A DNA stretch of 64,000 bases from Liquidambar formosana (taxonomy: Eukaryota; Streptophyta; Magnoliopsida; Saxifragales; Altingiaceae). This document shows positions 1 through 13,060 of the stretch, in pieces. The notes under the pieces were generated by a model. It was not told the origin of the DNA. It made no database searches and saw nothing but the letters and a program-made list of their open reading frames with translations. Every line of letters starts with the position of its first letter. Within the stretch, counting starts at the first letter, position 1. Where the stretch lies: positions 43,398,792-43,462,791 of the forward strand of contig CM077821.1 of NCBI GenBank assembly GCA_039720395.1. Reading direction: 5' to 3'. The position numbers and the translations under genes are program-made.

Positions 1-170
1 TTTACCATATAAAAAAAACTGAGAATTGGACTGTTTTTGCCTATCCGGTCCATTACAATTTCCAATATCGTTTTAGTTCAATTTTTTAGGTCCTTAATTA
101 ATTCGGTCCGGTCCAAATATACCCTTGGCCGGACCGGCCTGGACCGAGTTTCACCCCTAATAGCAGCAAG
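1..170. repeat. Partial repeat rich in GGTCCGG / CCGGACC motifs
   Basis: The left edge holds several copies of CGGTCCGGTCC-type words, ending near 130-165 in a stretch that on the minus strand reads TAGGGGTGAAACTCGGTCC. In my experience this wording is common in dispersed plant repeats with GGTCCGG-rich subterminal parts. No coding frame is visible and the other end lies outside the window, so the class is not assigned. Confidence 0.35.
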
Positions 171-2116
171 ATCAGCATGATTTGGTTTTGCATAAGGAAA
201 ATGAGAATTGTTGTCCCTTTGACTGACTTGGTTTTGAACTAAGCATAGGCAAACATCCCGATCCACCCAAGTTGCAGCCCTAATTCTAGTGCCATTACAA
301 AGGATCACGCTGAGTCTATAGGCCCAAAATCAGGGTGGTTGGGCTACAGCCTGTAAGAAGTTGTTGCTGGGTCTAATGGGATAGCCAATTGGGCCCATAT
401 GGATTAAGATGCAGATCTAGGTAGGCCCAGTTGGAAGACTAACAACTTCAAGCAAATGCGTTCCTTCGAAATGAACCCAACATTTGTGCCATCATATTGT
501 AGGGAGAGCTCTGGTCCCGACAAGAATGCAAAAGGTTAAACGCATTGCTCAACATTCCACCACTTATCCTGGATCTATTTTTTTCCCATACACTGTAGCA
601 ATTGACGTGGCAACTGACATAAAATAGCTACATCAGTATGTGCCACATCATCAGAGCATTTTTTAAGATAGTATTTTCGAAAAAAAAAATAGTTGAAAAA
701 AATGAGAAAGAAGGAAAAAAAAAGGGGGGGGGGGCTAGAAAAATAGTTGGGAATAGTATTTTCGATTAAATAAAATCATAGCTGAATAAGAAGTTGGGTC
801 CTCTACTCTAGCCATGATGGTCCCAATGGCAAAATTTTGACTACCCGGTTGTTGGACAGAAAGATTTTGGCACATACCAAAACGTGACTACCCGGTTGTT
901 GGACCAAAAGATTCCAAGCCCTTTGGGATGGAAAGGCCTAATCAATTTCCTAATCTGGCCAACAAGTCTTCTTCTGAGGGATCTGTGGGTTTGTTTTGCT
1001 TCTCTCTTCGCTAGGCCCAGGCTTTAATTTGTTGTCTTTCCAATTTTTTTTATTCTTTGCCCTTTTTTTTATTTCTTTCCTTGGGTGTTCCTTAGGACAT
1101 TTCCCCTCCTCCGCCAACCCCAAAGAGGGGGGAAAGTGTTTAAAGACCTACATGTTGGACAGATTCAACAACTTTCCTTTAATTGATCCATCCTTGTCCA
1201 CCTAAAAACTAGGTGGAAAAAGAAAGGCTGCCATAAGTCACCCCAACAATAAAAGAAGGGGCGGTGCTTTGAAATGGTCAAATGGTCTCAGTGATCCTTC
1301 ATGGAATTGGATTCAGTGTTACTTAACACCATGTCAAGATAATTCACACCTTTGAACGAGAGATTGATTGGTTTGGATTAGAAATTGAAAATGTGCAAAT
1401 AAAATGACCAAAATGACCTCATTAGGCAAGTTTTTCTACTTTCAATCTAAATCATCTAATATCTTATTCAAGGGTATCATTAAAAGCGCGTATAAGATTA
1501 GGTTCGTTTTCTTTCAGCACAAAACAGCTTCAAAGTACGTCAAATGGGTCTTAAACATATTTGTATCTTTTTTACTAAAACAATTAAAACAAACACATAA
1601 AACCACACCAAAACCAAAGCTAATCCCAACTCCCAAGGGAGGGACATCAGCCACGAGCCAACCAACAGAATTCATAGCACGTGCAATGAAATTAATGGGT
1701 ATTTGAGTAATTTAGTTAAAGCCTTTGAAGGTATTGTGATCATGATCAAATTACTTATTTACCACTATCCGACCACAAAATACTAAAGTCAATATCAGTC
1801 GCACAGGAGGGCCTTTTAGTGAAATAGAATGAGGGTTTTCTTTACTCTTCTCATGCTTTGCCCAACAGCACAGCCAATGAAAAAACAGTCATTGCCAATG
1901 ATGCTGTATCATTCCATACATTTCACACCATATGGATTAGAGTATTTAATCCCGGCCACTGGGAGCACAAACCCCCCAGTAATCTCTCTCTCTCTCTCTC
2001 TCTCTCTCTACATCTTTTCTTGCAATCTAAGCCTAGTTCCAATTTATACCCCCAAAACCCATTACAGAAATCTGACCCATATATTCACCGGAAGAGAAAA
2101 AGGAAAAGATCAAAAA
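171..2116. other. Non-coding flank upstream of the first gene
   Basis: AT-rich DNA with short purine runs (for example 679-735). No frame here resembles a known protein; the open frames at 996-1205 and 1404-1706 have no recognisable domain. The last 150 bases act as promoter and 5' leader of the gene at 2117: a TTTAAT box lies near 1944 and a CT repeat at about 1983-2009 sits in the probable 5' UTR, a common arrangement in plant leaders. Confidence 0.5.
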
Positions 2117-2542
2117 ATGAGCTCAGCCTGCATATCCAACTGCATCAAGGATGCCCGAGTGCCCGTGAGAGCAACATACGTGAACCTCTACAAGTGGCCG
2201 GAATCTGACGCCGAGTTTGTGAAATCGGTGAGCTCTAACATGCTCCGGGGAGGAGGTCAGGGTCACCCAAGGGTGGTGGACAGTATCTCCTGTAGGCAAC
2301 TGTATCTCAAGAGCTACACGTTTTCAAGGAAAGAGACGGTGCCGGAGAAGACCAAGAGGTGTTTGGGTAGAGTCAGGGAGAAGGTGGCTCAAGGAGGAAG
2401 GAAAAGAAAGGGTCATCGAGCTCCTGAAAGGAAGTGTCAGGTTATTAGGAAGGTGAAGGAGATATCGTGTGCTGCCTTGTTTACCATCTTTAACAGGTTG
2501 CTATCTTGCACTGCTACTGTTGATGTTGTGGATCATACGTAG
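2117..2542 (+). CDS. Plant-specific short protein of unknown function (141 aa)
   Basis: Intronless reading frame. The ATG at 2117 is chosen because the protein from there begins MSSACISNCIKDARVPVRA, matching the start of a small uncharacterised protein family I recognise from other dicots; the in-frame extension upstream to 1829 is low-complexity and covers the CT-repeat leader. Visible features are a conserved core with YVNLYKWPESDAEFVKS (about residues 21-37), a basic middle segment (RKRKGHRAPERK, about 94-105) that could be a nuclear signal, and a C-terminal hydrophobic patch with Cys residues (CAALFTIFNRLLSC). No enzyme motif is present. The function is unknown to me. Confidence is high that it is a gene and low on any role. 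Confidence 0.83.
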   Translation: MSSACISNCIKDARVPVRATYVNLYKWPESDAEFVKSVSSNMLRGGGQGHPRVVDSISCRQLYLKSYTFSRKETVPEKTKRCLGRVREKVAQGGRKRKGHRAPERKCQVIRKVKEISCAALFTIFNRLLSCTATVDVVDHT

Positions 2543-2880
2543 AATTAAGTTAATGTGTAATTTATATCCAGCTTCATCATGGGCGGAATATCCGGCCCGA
2601 ACTATCTGGTACTATCACAGCAGGCTGTGGATGACTGCGCGAGCAGTCCTAGATATATATATTGTTTCCCTTTTTTATTTATGTTAATGGTGGTTCATGT
2701 TTATGTTCTTATGTGTTAGATTTGTGCTGAAAAGGCTGAAAGGGAGAGAGTAGGAGAAATTTGGCAAGTTGGGTATTTTGTTTATTTTCATGTCTTGGTT
2801 AGAATGTTAGTATAATTTTGAGTTATGTCAATTTTTCTGAGTGGTTTTGAGAATTATGTTATAATATATATATATTTACA

Positions 2881-2920
<40 letters not shown>

Positions 2921-4140
2921 CAAAAATTTTGTTATCAATACTTCTTGTTCTTATACGGATCAATATCATGCATTAAAAGGTTATATATAACCTATCTATT
3001 GCTGGGTTATACAGTTTAAATCGCACTTTCATATCCAATATTTGATACTGAATATCAACATATACTAATTATTTATGTATGTTTGTAAATAATATACTCT
3101 AATATATTGTATTATTGTTTTTTTTTATTAACTATATATGCATAGATACTCATACACATAACATACAAATAACGAAATGGATATATGTGATATAAATCAA
3201 AGGGGGATTAAAGGGCCCATATATAAGATTAACCGTGGTCAACCGGGCCTTGCCATGGAAGGCTGAGGGCAGGATAAGGAAAGGCACTAATAGGAGTTGA
3301 TTAAAGCATTTAAAGGTGAAAGAGATCGATATGATAGGCTGGGTGGACTGGGTTCGTCGTTGATTGACTGTAAAAAAATGTTTCTGTTACGAAATTCGGT
3401 GGGTTGTTCAGCTGATTGATCATGGTCTATATTCTTTTTGACCAAGTACATATTTATGCTATTATAATAAATGGAGTGATATATATTTATGGTGCCATGA
3501 GGCACGAGCTGTAATGAGTAAACAGTGAGGCTGCTAAGGAGTGGCCTCATATCCCTCCTCTCACAGTCTCTCATTTTTTATAAATAATAATAAAAATAAA
3601 TTAAAAAAAAAAAAAAAAACTGTTTTGGGCACATATTCATGAGGGTTACATGAGTGTGAGGAAAAAATCCAGTCCAAAATATGTTTAATCGACCAAACAT
3701 GCATAAATCAAAGTTTCACGAAAAATTTTGGTCAAAAACAATAAATCTTTATTAAGGCATGTCGGCAACATATCAGCAAATCACATCCCCTACATTTTTT
3801 TATAAAAATTTTAAGTAAGGAGAGAATTCGTCAATACACTCATAAACAAGTTCTGAATCATGAGTAAATATTAGGCCTTGATGTATACTTTTGGTACCCT
3901 GATTGAAAGTTGGGAAAACTGCATCAACGGTTCAAATTAATTTCTTACTGACATCGTCAGCATGACTCAATTACGGAGTACTAATTTAAATTGCTTTGGA
4001 TTCCTTTGAGTCTTTGACACCTTCTCTTCCCAAAAAAAACCAAGCAGTGACCGGAGAAAGAGGGAGTGGAAAACTGTAGGTGGGGTCAACAAAATATGTC
4101 TGTCTAATTGGAATGTATGCTGTTGCGGCGGAAATCTAGC
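2543..4140. other. Gene-free stretch with SSRs
   Basis: 3' flank of the preceding gene, then AT-rich DNA. It contains a compound CT/TA repeat at about 2881-2921 and a poly-A run at 3600-3620. The open frame at 3287-3574 on the minus strand has no recognisable domain. I see no gene. Confidence 0.6.
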
Positions 4141-4144
4141 CACC

Positions 4145-4172
4145 ATATATATATATATATATATATATATAC
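4145..4172. repeat. (AT)n microsatellite
   Basis: About 13 TA units, followed by unique sequence. Confidence 0.9.
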
Positions 4173-4577
4173 ACCTCGCTCATGGCCCCATGGGACCCTT
4201 TTTATGGTATTCATCACATTAATTTGATCCATCAGGATTATCACAAATCCGTTTGGTTGATGGGATTCTCATACGGGAAAGGAAAATGTACGAAATTTTA
4301 AAAAGAAAAAAATGATAATGTTGACAAATTATTTTCCCATATACGTTTAGTTTACAAGAAAATTATGAAAAAATATAAAGTGTCATTTTCTTGTGATACT
4401 TCTTATTATAAAAAATGCATGATGTGTTTTATGGGAAACAAAAAAAAATTACTATAAGTTAAAGATAATGGGTAATTATTTATATTTCCTACAAGATTTC
4501 TGCTAACTAAATACATTAAAAGGGCAAAAAAATTCACTTTCATCTCCCATCCTTTCATTTTCTTTTCTTGTCAATTA

Positions 4578-4803
4578 ATCCTCTATTTGGTTTGTGGATT
4601 TTATCATGAACAAAAAAGGGAAGGAAAAAAAAAAATTAGGAAGAAAGAAAATGAAAGGAAAATATGAAATCATATCAAACCTAAAATTATTTCAATTATT
4701 CTTATTCTACTAATTTTCCATTGCAACCAAATAAGAAAAAGTACAATTTTTCTATATACGTATTTTTTTTCTTGATAAAATCTGCGAACCAAATAGAGCC
4801 TGA
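4578..4803. repeat. Candidate MITE with about 30-bp inverted termini
   Basis: The segment near 4580-4612 (core CTCTATTTGGTTTGTGGATT) is matched in inverted orientation at about 4771-4803 (core AATCTGCGAACCAAATAGAG). The arms differ at a few positions. The wording resembles plant PIF/Harbinger or hAT MITE ends, but I could not fix a target duplication. Confidence 0.45.
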
Positions 4804-5117
4804 ATAAAACCTGTGACCAAATTATTAGAAAATGTGATAGATACCATTTAGGGGGTACGGTACTCTGCGGTGTGGGACACAAATGGAGCCACAGACAACT
4901 TGATTAGGCATGCATACATAGGAGATAGGAGATTATATATGATTAGGAATCATTTCAACTATATCCCCACTAATACAGTGAGGCTACTAATCGATCACCA
5001 CTCATCAACCATGGCCCAAACAGCCGCTCACGTTGCCTTCCCAGGCAAGCAATGGTGAGTGAGTGCTTAACCAAGAATTATCGCCTGATCACTGACTCAA
5101 GGTAAATAAGATTTATT

Positions 5118-5403
5118 AGGTTAAGTTTGTTATGAGAAAATGAGAGAGGGAATGAAATGATGATTTTATTACCTTAAAAAAAAAAAAAAGAGTATTTGGT
5201 AGCACAAGGGAATGGAACGGTCATTCTTTTGTAGGAAGGAATAGATATTCATTTTGAAATCAAGACGAATAGTTATTCCTACTTTTCAATGAATGAAAAA
5301 AAAATAGGTCCCACTTATTCTTTTTCATTCCATTCGCACCTTTTACCAAACATTGATATGAAATGATTATTTTGACTCTATTCCCACAAACCAAACACAA
5401 CCT
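5118..5403. repeat. Candidate MITE with degenerate inverted termini
   Basis: AGGTTAAGTTTGTTATGAGA near 5120 is matched by the inverse of ACAAACCAAACACAACCT near 5386-5403. The interior is non-coding and A/T-rich. The termini are imperfect and no clear target duplication is seen. Confidence 0.4.
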
Positions 5404-5823
5404 CATACTATTCCTTTTCCCAATAACAAGTCATTTACATTTGGCTTAGGGCTTAATATAGTAATTGGACTCTAGGAAGGGCATGGTGTCTTGGATTTTT
5501 TACTTTCATTGGTTGTTGATGACTCCGTTAAATCTTTCGCGACGGTCCCATGCTAAAGAATGGACTTTTGGCTTCACATGTTGATAAAGATCTAAATGAA
5601 TGGATTCAATTTATTAAGGAAATGAAATTATGAAGGAATTGGGGGACTGTTTTATTTTATTTATTTTTATAAATTACAATAGTTTCCCTCCAGTCTCAAT
5701 AATTTTTGGTCAGATGCATATTTTGGAAAATTCATCGACGAGTTATATGTTCCTCTCATACACATTATGTTTGTCAAATATCAAGTTAAATGAAAATCAA
5801 GAGGCGCCTCATCCAAAAATGTA

Positions 5824-6093
5824 CTCCCTCCGTCCTTAAAAGATAGGCAAGATTTTCTACTTTTTCTGTTCCAAAATGTTTGTCCACGTAGAAAAGTCAA
5901 AGCATAATTTTTTTTAACTTTCCTATATTGCCCCTTATTATTTCAATCATTACTCTTAACACAAATCCCAATACTAAATATGAGGGGTTATTTTGAAAGA
6001 TGAAATTTAATAAATGATAAATCAATGCAATAATTAATTTTCTTAAACTTCATGTTTTGTCAAACTTGACCTATCAATATGGGACGGAGGGAG
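5824..6093. mobile_element. Stowaway-type MITE (Tc1/mariner-derived), 270 bp
   Basis: The ends are CTCCCTCCGTCC at 5824 and its inverse GGGACGGAGGGAG ending at 6093, flanked on both sides by TA (5822-5823 and 6094-6095). This terminal sequence and the TA duplication are diagnostic of plant Stowaway elements. The interior has no coding capacity, so the element needs a transposase in trans. Confidence 0.93.
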
Positions 6094-7474
6094 TAAGATT
6101 TTTAATTGATCATAAATGTGACTTTATGAACCCTGATCGATCTCATGTTTGGCATGCATGAGAAAGATATCTAATCCACCAATAGGATTAAAGAGTGTGA
6201 ATCACACTTGTACCAAAAAAAGAAAAAAAAGTGTGAATCACACAGAAGTTGAAATATTGAAAAATATTTATTCTCACACACATATACATATAAATCAAAA
6301 GCAAGAAAACATGCTAAGAAGTAACTTTGTAAGGATTACTCCAACCTACAGATACTTTGGGCCTCTTGTCGGTCAAAAATGATTCATCATTCCCTTGAAC
6401 TGCTGGGGCAGAATAAGGTTTCAAGATTATCAAAAATCCCATCATGCATGCCACAGACCATAGGCAGCTAAGATGAAAAGCAGCCTAGGGTAATAACTCA
6501 TACCCCGTGAGAAAGAGAGACAATATGATCATGACAGCCACCAAAATTATCCTCTTGCTACCAAGCAAACCATCAATGATAGTCTTAGCATTGCCTTCAA
6601 TATGGATTTTCATCTTATGTTATCCTCTTCAAGTAGAGGTTCTTTTCATTTACTAGATAGTGGAGTAAAATCTGGATTGTTCATATTACGTAAGATCTCT
6701 TAAATAATGTGGAACTCATATCGTATGAATGGTTCAAATTTCATTATACTGTTCATTACAACGGAGTGGATCCTTACTCATTTTCTTTTGACACAATTAA
6801 CTCATTTATTAAAAGTCAGTGTTTCTTTGATGAACAATTCTATCCACACCTGTCCACATTGTTTGCATCAAACAACGGTTTGCCTAAATAATCCTCATGA
6901 ATTAAGCAAGCCTATTGAGGAGTTCTTTGTAAATTTAGATCCTTCTCTCTCTTTTTTTTCCTTTTTTTTTTTTTTTTTTTCTTCTTCTTTTATGGTCATA
7001 AAATTTAGAACCTTCAAAGTCCAACATAATCCTGCCCTCATTTGGAGGAATCCATTTGATAAGAGTTCAACTTTCCAGTCTTTGCAGTATTCCATAGACA
7101 TGTTTTTTGTAGCTTTTCCAACAGTCTCAAAAGGGATTTAGCACACAAACCTAATACTCAAGCCCCCCTTTCATTTTCGGGCACAATCCTTATCCCCAAT
7201 AAACTAAAAGTCATTCATTATCTATCAGAAAATTTCCTTGCATGCTATTTATTTAAATTTAATCACAAATCGAATTAGGAAGGAGACATTACACGTTATC
7301 GTGGGCCATAGAAGAAGAAACTGACTTTATTAGAGCCTCTCTAACCACCCTTGATAAAGTCTTCACTTTTCAGGATTGCATTTTGGAATTCGTCTTCACA
7401 ATGATACCATTAAATAAATTCATCTTATATCTACTCTCAATGGTTGGAAACTTAGAATAACTAAATATAAAGCT

Positions 7475-7616
7475 TTGATCATGTGCGGGATATCTCAGAT
7501 GTTTCGTTCGATTACGGTCGTTCGTGAGCAACACGTGCTGACACGTGAATGCGCACATGTCACTCACAAACAACTGTGATCAAACGAGATATCCTAGATA
7601 TCCCGCACATGATCAA
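7475..7616. repeat. Palindromic MITE, family A copy 1
   Basis: TTGATCATGTGCGGGATATC at 7475 is inverted at the other end (GATATCCCGCACATGATCAA, ending 7616). The arms continue imperfectly toward the centre with TCGTTTGATCAC/CGATTACGGTC-type words, so the whole 142 bp could fold into one hairpin. A diverged relative lies at 16177-16307. There is no coding capacity. I do not recognise the family. Confidence 0.7.
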
Positions 7617-9090
7617 CCCTCCCTAAATATATATATCCATTCCATCACAAATTTTTATGCTTGCTAAGATTACTTACTATGAACCTTAAGAAGTGGATCA
7701 AGTAGTCCGGAGACTAAAAATTGTATTAATAAGAAAGAAAAATACAAATTAGATAAAGAGTTCAACGAGAAAACCAAACTACACAGCAAAGCCCAAATAT
7801 CAAATCGAAGATGCCTTCCATGTCGGCTGACAAAACATGTTAGATTCGTCCCCCACTCCTAAATTTGAATCCCCATAAAATTACCCAACTTCATCAATAG
7901 CCCATTGATTTATCAACTACACAAAATTCTTGTATTTGGGTTTCTTGCTTAGTACTTCTACCCAGATAATCATTAAAAAAACCAATAAACAAAAAGGGAA
8001 AAGAAACGACAAAACACTACTGAATATCATCCAACGCCATTGAAAAGGGGAAGTGGGGTCTTAATTTCGAGCAGTGGGAGAGTGAAGATAATAATTATGA
8101 TGTTCTTACAAATACCAAAGCAATAAGAAGAAGAAAAAATCATCCGACGCATTCAATGCAAAGTTTTCCAACCACTTCAACAACCTCAAATGCCTCAAAT
8201 CACACAAGCACAGATGTTCAAACTTGGGGTAGGGACTTGGGGCCAAAATCCCAAGTTGACACACAACTCTTCTAGTGTTTTCTTCTTTCCCCTTAATTGT
8301 GAGGATGACAAGTCTCAACGTAATGCTTGTCTACACCTTCGTCTCACACTTAAGTCACATCATCTAATCACCATTAAATAGCTAGTCTCTAGAATAGACT
8401 CTCAGAGTATAATTTTCATGCTGCTCCAACCCATTTATCTCACAACCTAACTGACCTGTGATACAAATTTCTTCTAAATAGTTAACATCATTTTCAATTT
8501 CATTGCATCACCAAAATACCATGTAGAAGGTACCAAGACAAACAGGGCCCCTTGGGCTATACTCAAAGCAACATCGAAAATACTAAACAAAATACAGAAG
8601 ATGATGTATCTCAAGAGCAAGAAGAAAACACAGCTGGGATGAAACAAGTTCGTTTTCCATATAAACATCCAAACTTGCTATCCAAGCCTAATCCAGACAC
8701 TTTTGTACTACAGTAAGCTGCACCAGTTTATCCATTTTATTTTACTAAACAGCATGCACTTAATCATGCAATTCAGTTGATCAGATCTACAAAATACACA
8801 CTTCTCTTGAGATTGATTATATTCTCCTTTTTAAAAAAATTTGTTTACTTATTTATTTATTGGCCAGGCAGATAAAACTATCACTACAATCAGATCTGTA
8901 AACAATCGCAAAATTCAGAACCAGATCAAAACATCTAGCTCACTAATGAATTTGTTGGGGCTTTTTTTTCTTTGGGTGTTTCTCAGTTGGAAGAAACCAG
9001 CCACACAAGGTCACTATTGGAAGGCTGGGCAAAAAACCTCAATGAGAGAGTGGAAAACAGCTTTATGTGGAGGTTTCTACCCAGGAAGGA
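7617..9090. other. Gene-free stretch
   Basis: No recognisable coding sequence on either strand. The open frames at 8106-8318 (-), 8190-8381 (+) and 8474-8668 (-) are short, mutually overlapping and without domains. Confidence 0.5.
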
Positions 9091-9097
9091 CAATTAT

Positions 9098-9463
9098 TCA
9101 AGCCAACTGCTTTAGCCACCCAATTTGCTGCTCCATCAACAGATGTACCCACCGACATGGGCCAACTAGGATTTCTGAAATAAAAGACCGGTTATACAAC
9201 ATAACAAACTTGATCTCCCAATGAGTAGACGATAAAGCAATCATCTTTCCAAAATGCATTGACATAGCTAAAGAACAAAGACCATTCTCCTGGATTGCTA
9301 AAGCTTCAGAGAGCCTAGCAGAGCAGCAAGAAATCGGACTGCCACAATCGTCAATAAACCTTCCTATATGCTTACAGAGGATCACCCCCGAACCAGGTCC
9401 AGCCTTGTTGGATGAGAAAGACCCATCACAATTGAACGTAAACCTTGCAAGAGGGGACCACAC
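9098..9463 (-). pseudogene. LINE-type RNase H domain relic
   Basis: Minus-strand reading contains ARFTFNCDGSFSSNKAGPGS followed by GVILCKHIGRFIDDCGSP and SEALAIQENG. This is the pattern of the RNase H-like domain found at the 3' end of plant non-LTR retrotransposons (FNxDGSF first acidic residue, later SExxAI). After that the frame diverges, and the expected terminal block (ANWVAKA-like) is found only by moving to another frame, so it is a frameshifted remnant. No upstream reverse transcriptase is seen within the window on this strand. Confidence 0.6.
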
Positions 9464-9699
9464 AACAACTCCATCATTAGCATAGTGATGATCACATCTG
9501 AATCTGAAATTGGAGGTTTCTGAAAAAGGGACATACTCCTAAAGGAAGAAGTGAATTTGACTTCACTCTATGAAAACATATTAAGTCTGGACTCCCAAAT
9601 ACGCCAGATAAGCTAGAAAAGCAACAAGGGTCTGGAAAACAAAACCATCCCTCAAGGCCCAAGAAATTGAAGGGGAAAAAAATAACACCAATCAACAAG

Positions 9700-11480
9700 A
9701 GGATAAACTTTGAGGGTTGACCAAATAATTAAACTGGCTGCCAGACCAAACAGCTGACACCCATTCAAAAGTCGATAGCAAGTCTCGGACTGACTACTAC
9801 TTTCCAACACAAGCTGATTTAAGCCTCTACATTAAAGACAAATCACAATGAACACACTTACAATCTATATAATATCATATATCTTACATCTTCTTCATAG
9901 TTACAGATTATAATATAATTAACAAAATAAAGAACCTAGAGGAGAAAAAGTCCCTCAAAACAACTGTAAGGAGCATGAGTGAACTGACATTTACAAAAAC
10001 CAACACAATTAAGAACACCCAAAGTCCAAATAATTATTTAAAAATCCTCCAGTTATAGACTCCATCTCCACAGGTAAACCCATCTTGACCTAAACAAATT
10101 TCTCTGTGACTGTATGGCCATGTCAAAGCATCAATGTTTCCATTTCCATCCCCAGGGATACCGAAAGACACAATTAACAACAATCATTTCCACTCACATA
10201 GCATCACTTAACCTAATACAAGATATAAATCACAATCATATCAGGTGCCGGTTTGCAAAATCAAAGATCTTAAATTATTAATGATTTTTGTACCCATAGA
10301 AAATTCAAACAGTGTACAGTATGACACAGCAAACTTGTAATGCTTGGCCTCTTTACTTAGAATAAGTCACTCCAACTACAACCACTAAACAAGTGGAAGA
10401 TAAGGAAGACCTACAGAATTCAAGCATGAATATCTCATAACATACACAAATGTTCTTCATGAAAGCAATTAACTGCTAAACCTTAGTCGTTAGTATCATA
10501 CAAAGCGAACAGGGTTTATCATGCAACATTGGCAGCAGATTTGGATTTTTACATCAAAATTTTATAATGTTCATTTGATAAACCTTCTTTATTAAAATTT
10601 AAGAAACTTCCAAGAACTTTTAACTAACCCAATTAGACCATCTTTGTGCATTCTCTTGCCTTTATTAATATAATAGGTCACTTATCTTTCCTTTTTAATA
10701 ATAGTCAGGAAAGGGAAACAAAAGATAAAAAGAAAGAAAATGATTTTACATGAAAATGGTGTACCACTATTAAAGAAGAGAAGAAAGAAAAGAAGCAAAA
10801 AAAAATTTCCAGCATCTATAAATGGGGTGTTTCTAAAAAAGAAACCACCTCACACACGAAAGGACATCGCACTATGTGCCCAAAACTTCCATGATTCTGG
10901 TACTTTTCTTAAAATATAATAATTATAATTATAAAATTCATTGAGATTGAAAAAGAGAATAACAATTAAATTGTTACATTTCTTGAACAAGAGACTGCAT
11001 AACCCATTGGTGACAAGAGGCAAAAGAGGAGGCAACATGAATGGAAATTAAAAGCAAAGGGTGAGCAAAGCGCACTGAACGAAATAAGAAACAAACGAGA
11101 CCATAAGATGGTAAGTTTAAACATCTGTCATTGGTGTATGTACAAATACCTTTTTCTCTTGTCTATTGTGTGTACATAGGCCAAAGGGCTTTCTTTTTAA
11201 TATAATCTTACTTGCTCATTACACCAATAATAATAATTAACCATATGCATGTCGATATCAGTTGGATGCAGGGGTGGGAAAGGGAGGTTCTCATCAATAA
11301 CATTTCATTTATATGCGATCTAGGAAGAGGTAACAATCAATTCTATAATTTTTCCCCCTTCAGCCCAATAAGAACTACATAATAGATCCCTTAAGACACA
11401 ATATATTGGAAAAAAAAATGCTGAATATTTGTTTAACTTGCTTGACTCTCTAGCGGTGAAAGGTAGAATGAAAAAAGGGG
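9700..11480. other. Gene-free stretch
   Basis: AT-rich sequence with short purine-rich tracts near 10680-10810. No reading frame resembles a known protein and no terminal repeats were recognised. Confidence 0.5.
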
Positions 11481-11489
11481 ATACAGGTC

Positions 11490-11935
11490 ATGAAAATAAG
11501 TTACTCCACTTACATAGCTATCAAAAAAATCAAGGTCAATTTGTTTTGGTCCACATGTGCAGCCCATTATTTGGATATGTTAGTGGATAAGGCCATAGTA
11601 ACGAAGCAAGGTAAAACAATGTACGCATTCTACTGTCCATGGCTATTACATTTGATGAGCATACCAAAACTGAGGAATCAACACATAAAGCAATTACAAC
11701 ATTTGCTACTAATTCAACTAGACAACAAATACATTGAGGCAAAACTTAGAGCATATTAACATGTTAGACAAGGTTAGTGAGAAAAGAAGCCCAGGGGTGT
11801 AATGGTAGAAGGAATAGTATTAAGTGGCATAAAGTTCTTGAATGAATTTGAGGTATTGCTTGATGTGCATCCTTTGATGGACATTCTTAAGCTTATATAT
11901 GGGGATGCAATGCTTGCTTTGAAATGCTTCTACTA
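11490..11935 (+). pseudogene. hAT-superfamily transposase relic
   Basis: The frame at 11490-11759 includes VNLFWSTCAAHYLDMLVDKA, then an AFYCPWLLHLM segment and KLRNQHIKQLQHL. This mirrors the plant BED-type hAT transposase block in which FWxPCAAHCLDLML is followed by an IYxHxxxLxxMR stretch. A second piece in another frame near 11850-11930 reads HPLMDILKLIYGDAMLALK, comparable with the family block PLVKVLRxVDGxxxPAM. Stops and frame changes separate the pieces, so it is dead. Element ends were not found. Confidence 0.6.
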
Positions 11936-13060
11936 GAACTAGGAATAGGGCAAAGTAGAATATTGAAAACAACTTCAACCATGTGATGAAGATGAATCAA
12001 CCTATTTGGACCATTAATGCCCACCAGCGACCATGGCCCAAAAGCCAGGTGTATTCAAGGAAATTCATTAATTATTTAGATATTGTTAATCATATTATTG
12101 TTCAATACTTCAATCCAATTGTAAGAAACACTTTGTTACTCACTAATTTTTGTTTATTCAACTCAGAGTACGATGCAGAAGTCAAACTAGGTTTACACTA
12201 GGCATGGGTTTACGCAAAAAAAATTGCATAGTGTCATTCGACTGATTTATGCGTTAAAATTAATGACAAGAAGACTGGAGCAAAAATGAGGTAATGTATG
12301 GATCATTAAGAAGCTAATCAATTAAAATAGTACTAAAGTGAGATAGATTTGGACTATCATAATCTGACTACTGCATGTGCTCCCTAACGAGGTTCAAACA
12401 AAAGAAACAAACTTTCCTCAAATGTATGCCTAAGTAGTTTCAAGTCAACATCTTTAGGAATTCTTTATATGAAACAAAGCTTGAATAAATAAATGGCGCC
12501 AAAAAACAAAGTTCACTACATTTGGTAATTTTATTCAAACAATGAAAAGAGAATTTCCTAAATAATTTGCCACAATCACTTTAATGAGATGTCTATGATA
12601 ATACTTAGGAGCTACCCAAAAAGTAAAATAAATAAAATTAAAGGAACGCAAGCATCATTAAGTAACAGAATAATCAGAACAAGGCCATGCTATTTTTGGG
12701 TGTGTGATCTCATCCACTTCGTCAATAAAAAATTAACAGAGATAAAACGACAAATCCTGTACTGATCAAGTGTGCCACTACTTACAGAAAGATGCAGCAC
12801 GGACAAGAAGCACAAAGAATAAGATATGAACAATCTCTATGAGATAAAATTCAGTAACCGCACAATGCCATGATAATCCCATTACCCAAAAATACAAACA
12901 CTATTCCAATAATTGCAAAGTTTCTTATTACAAGAAAAAGAAAAGTAAATGAGCGCAGCAGCACACCTGTCCCCGGCTATTCTACTCGAAAATCAGCTAG
13001 ACAATTCCCACTGGGCTAACAGTTGAATCAGCAAGGTGGATAAAAGAGCCCTTCACATTA
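11936..13060. other. Gene-free stretch downstream of the CAND-type gene
   Basis: Contains the 3' flank of the minus-strand gene that stops at 13061 (13060 leftwards) and, further left, AT-rich sequence with no recognised coding region. Confidence 0.5.

Noticed and set aside
1829..2116. Upstream extension of the small gene's reading frame
   Set aside because: It crosses a CT microsatellite, lacks family similarity and precedes a better start at 2117.
2825..3019. Open frame through a CT/TA repeat
   Set aside because: The protein is Leu-Ser and Ile-Tyr repeats encoded by microsatellite DNA.
6707..7141. 144-aa open frame
   Set aside because: Contains a poly-Phe tract from poly-T and no recognisable domain; overlapping frames are equally open.
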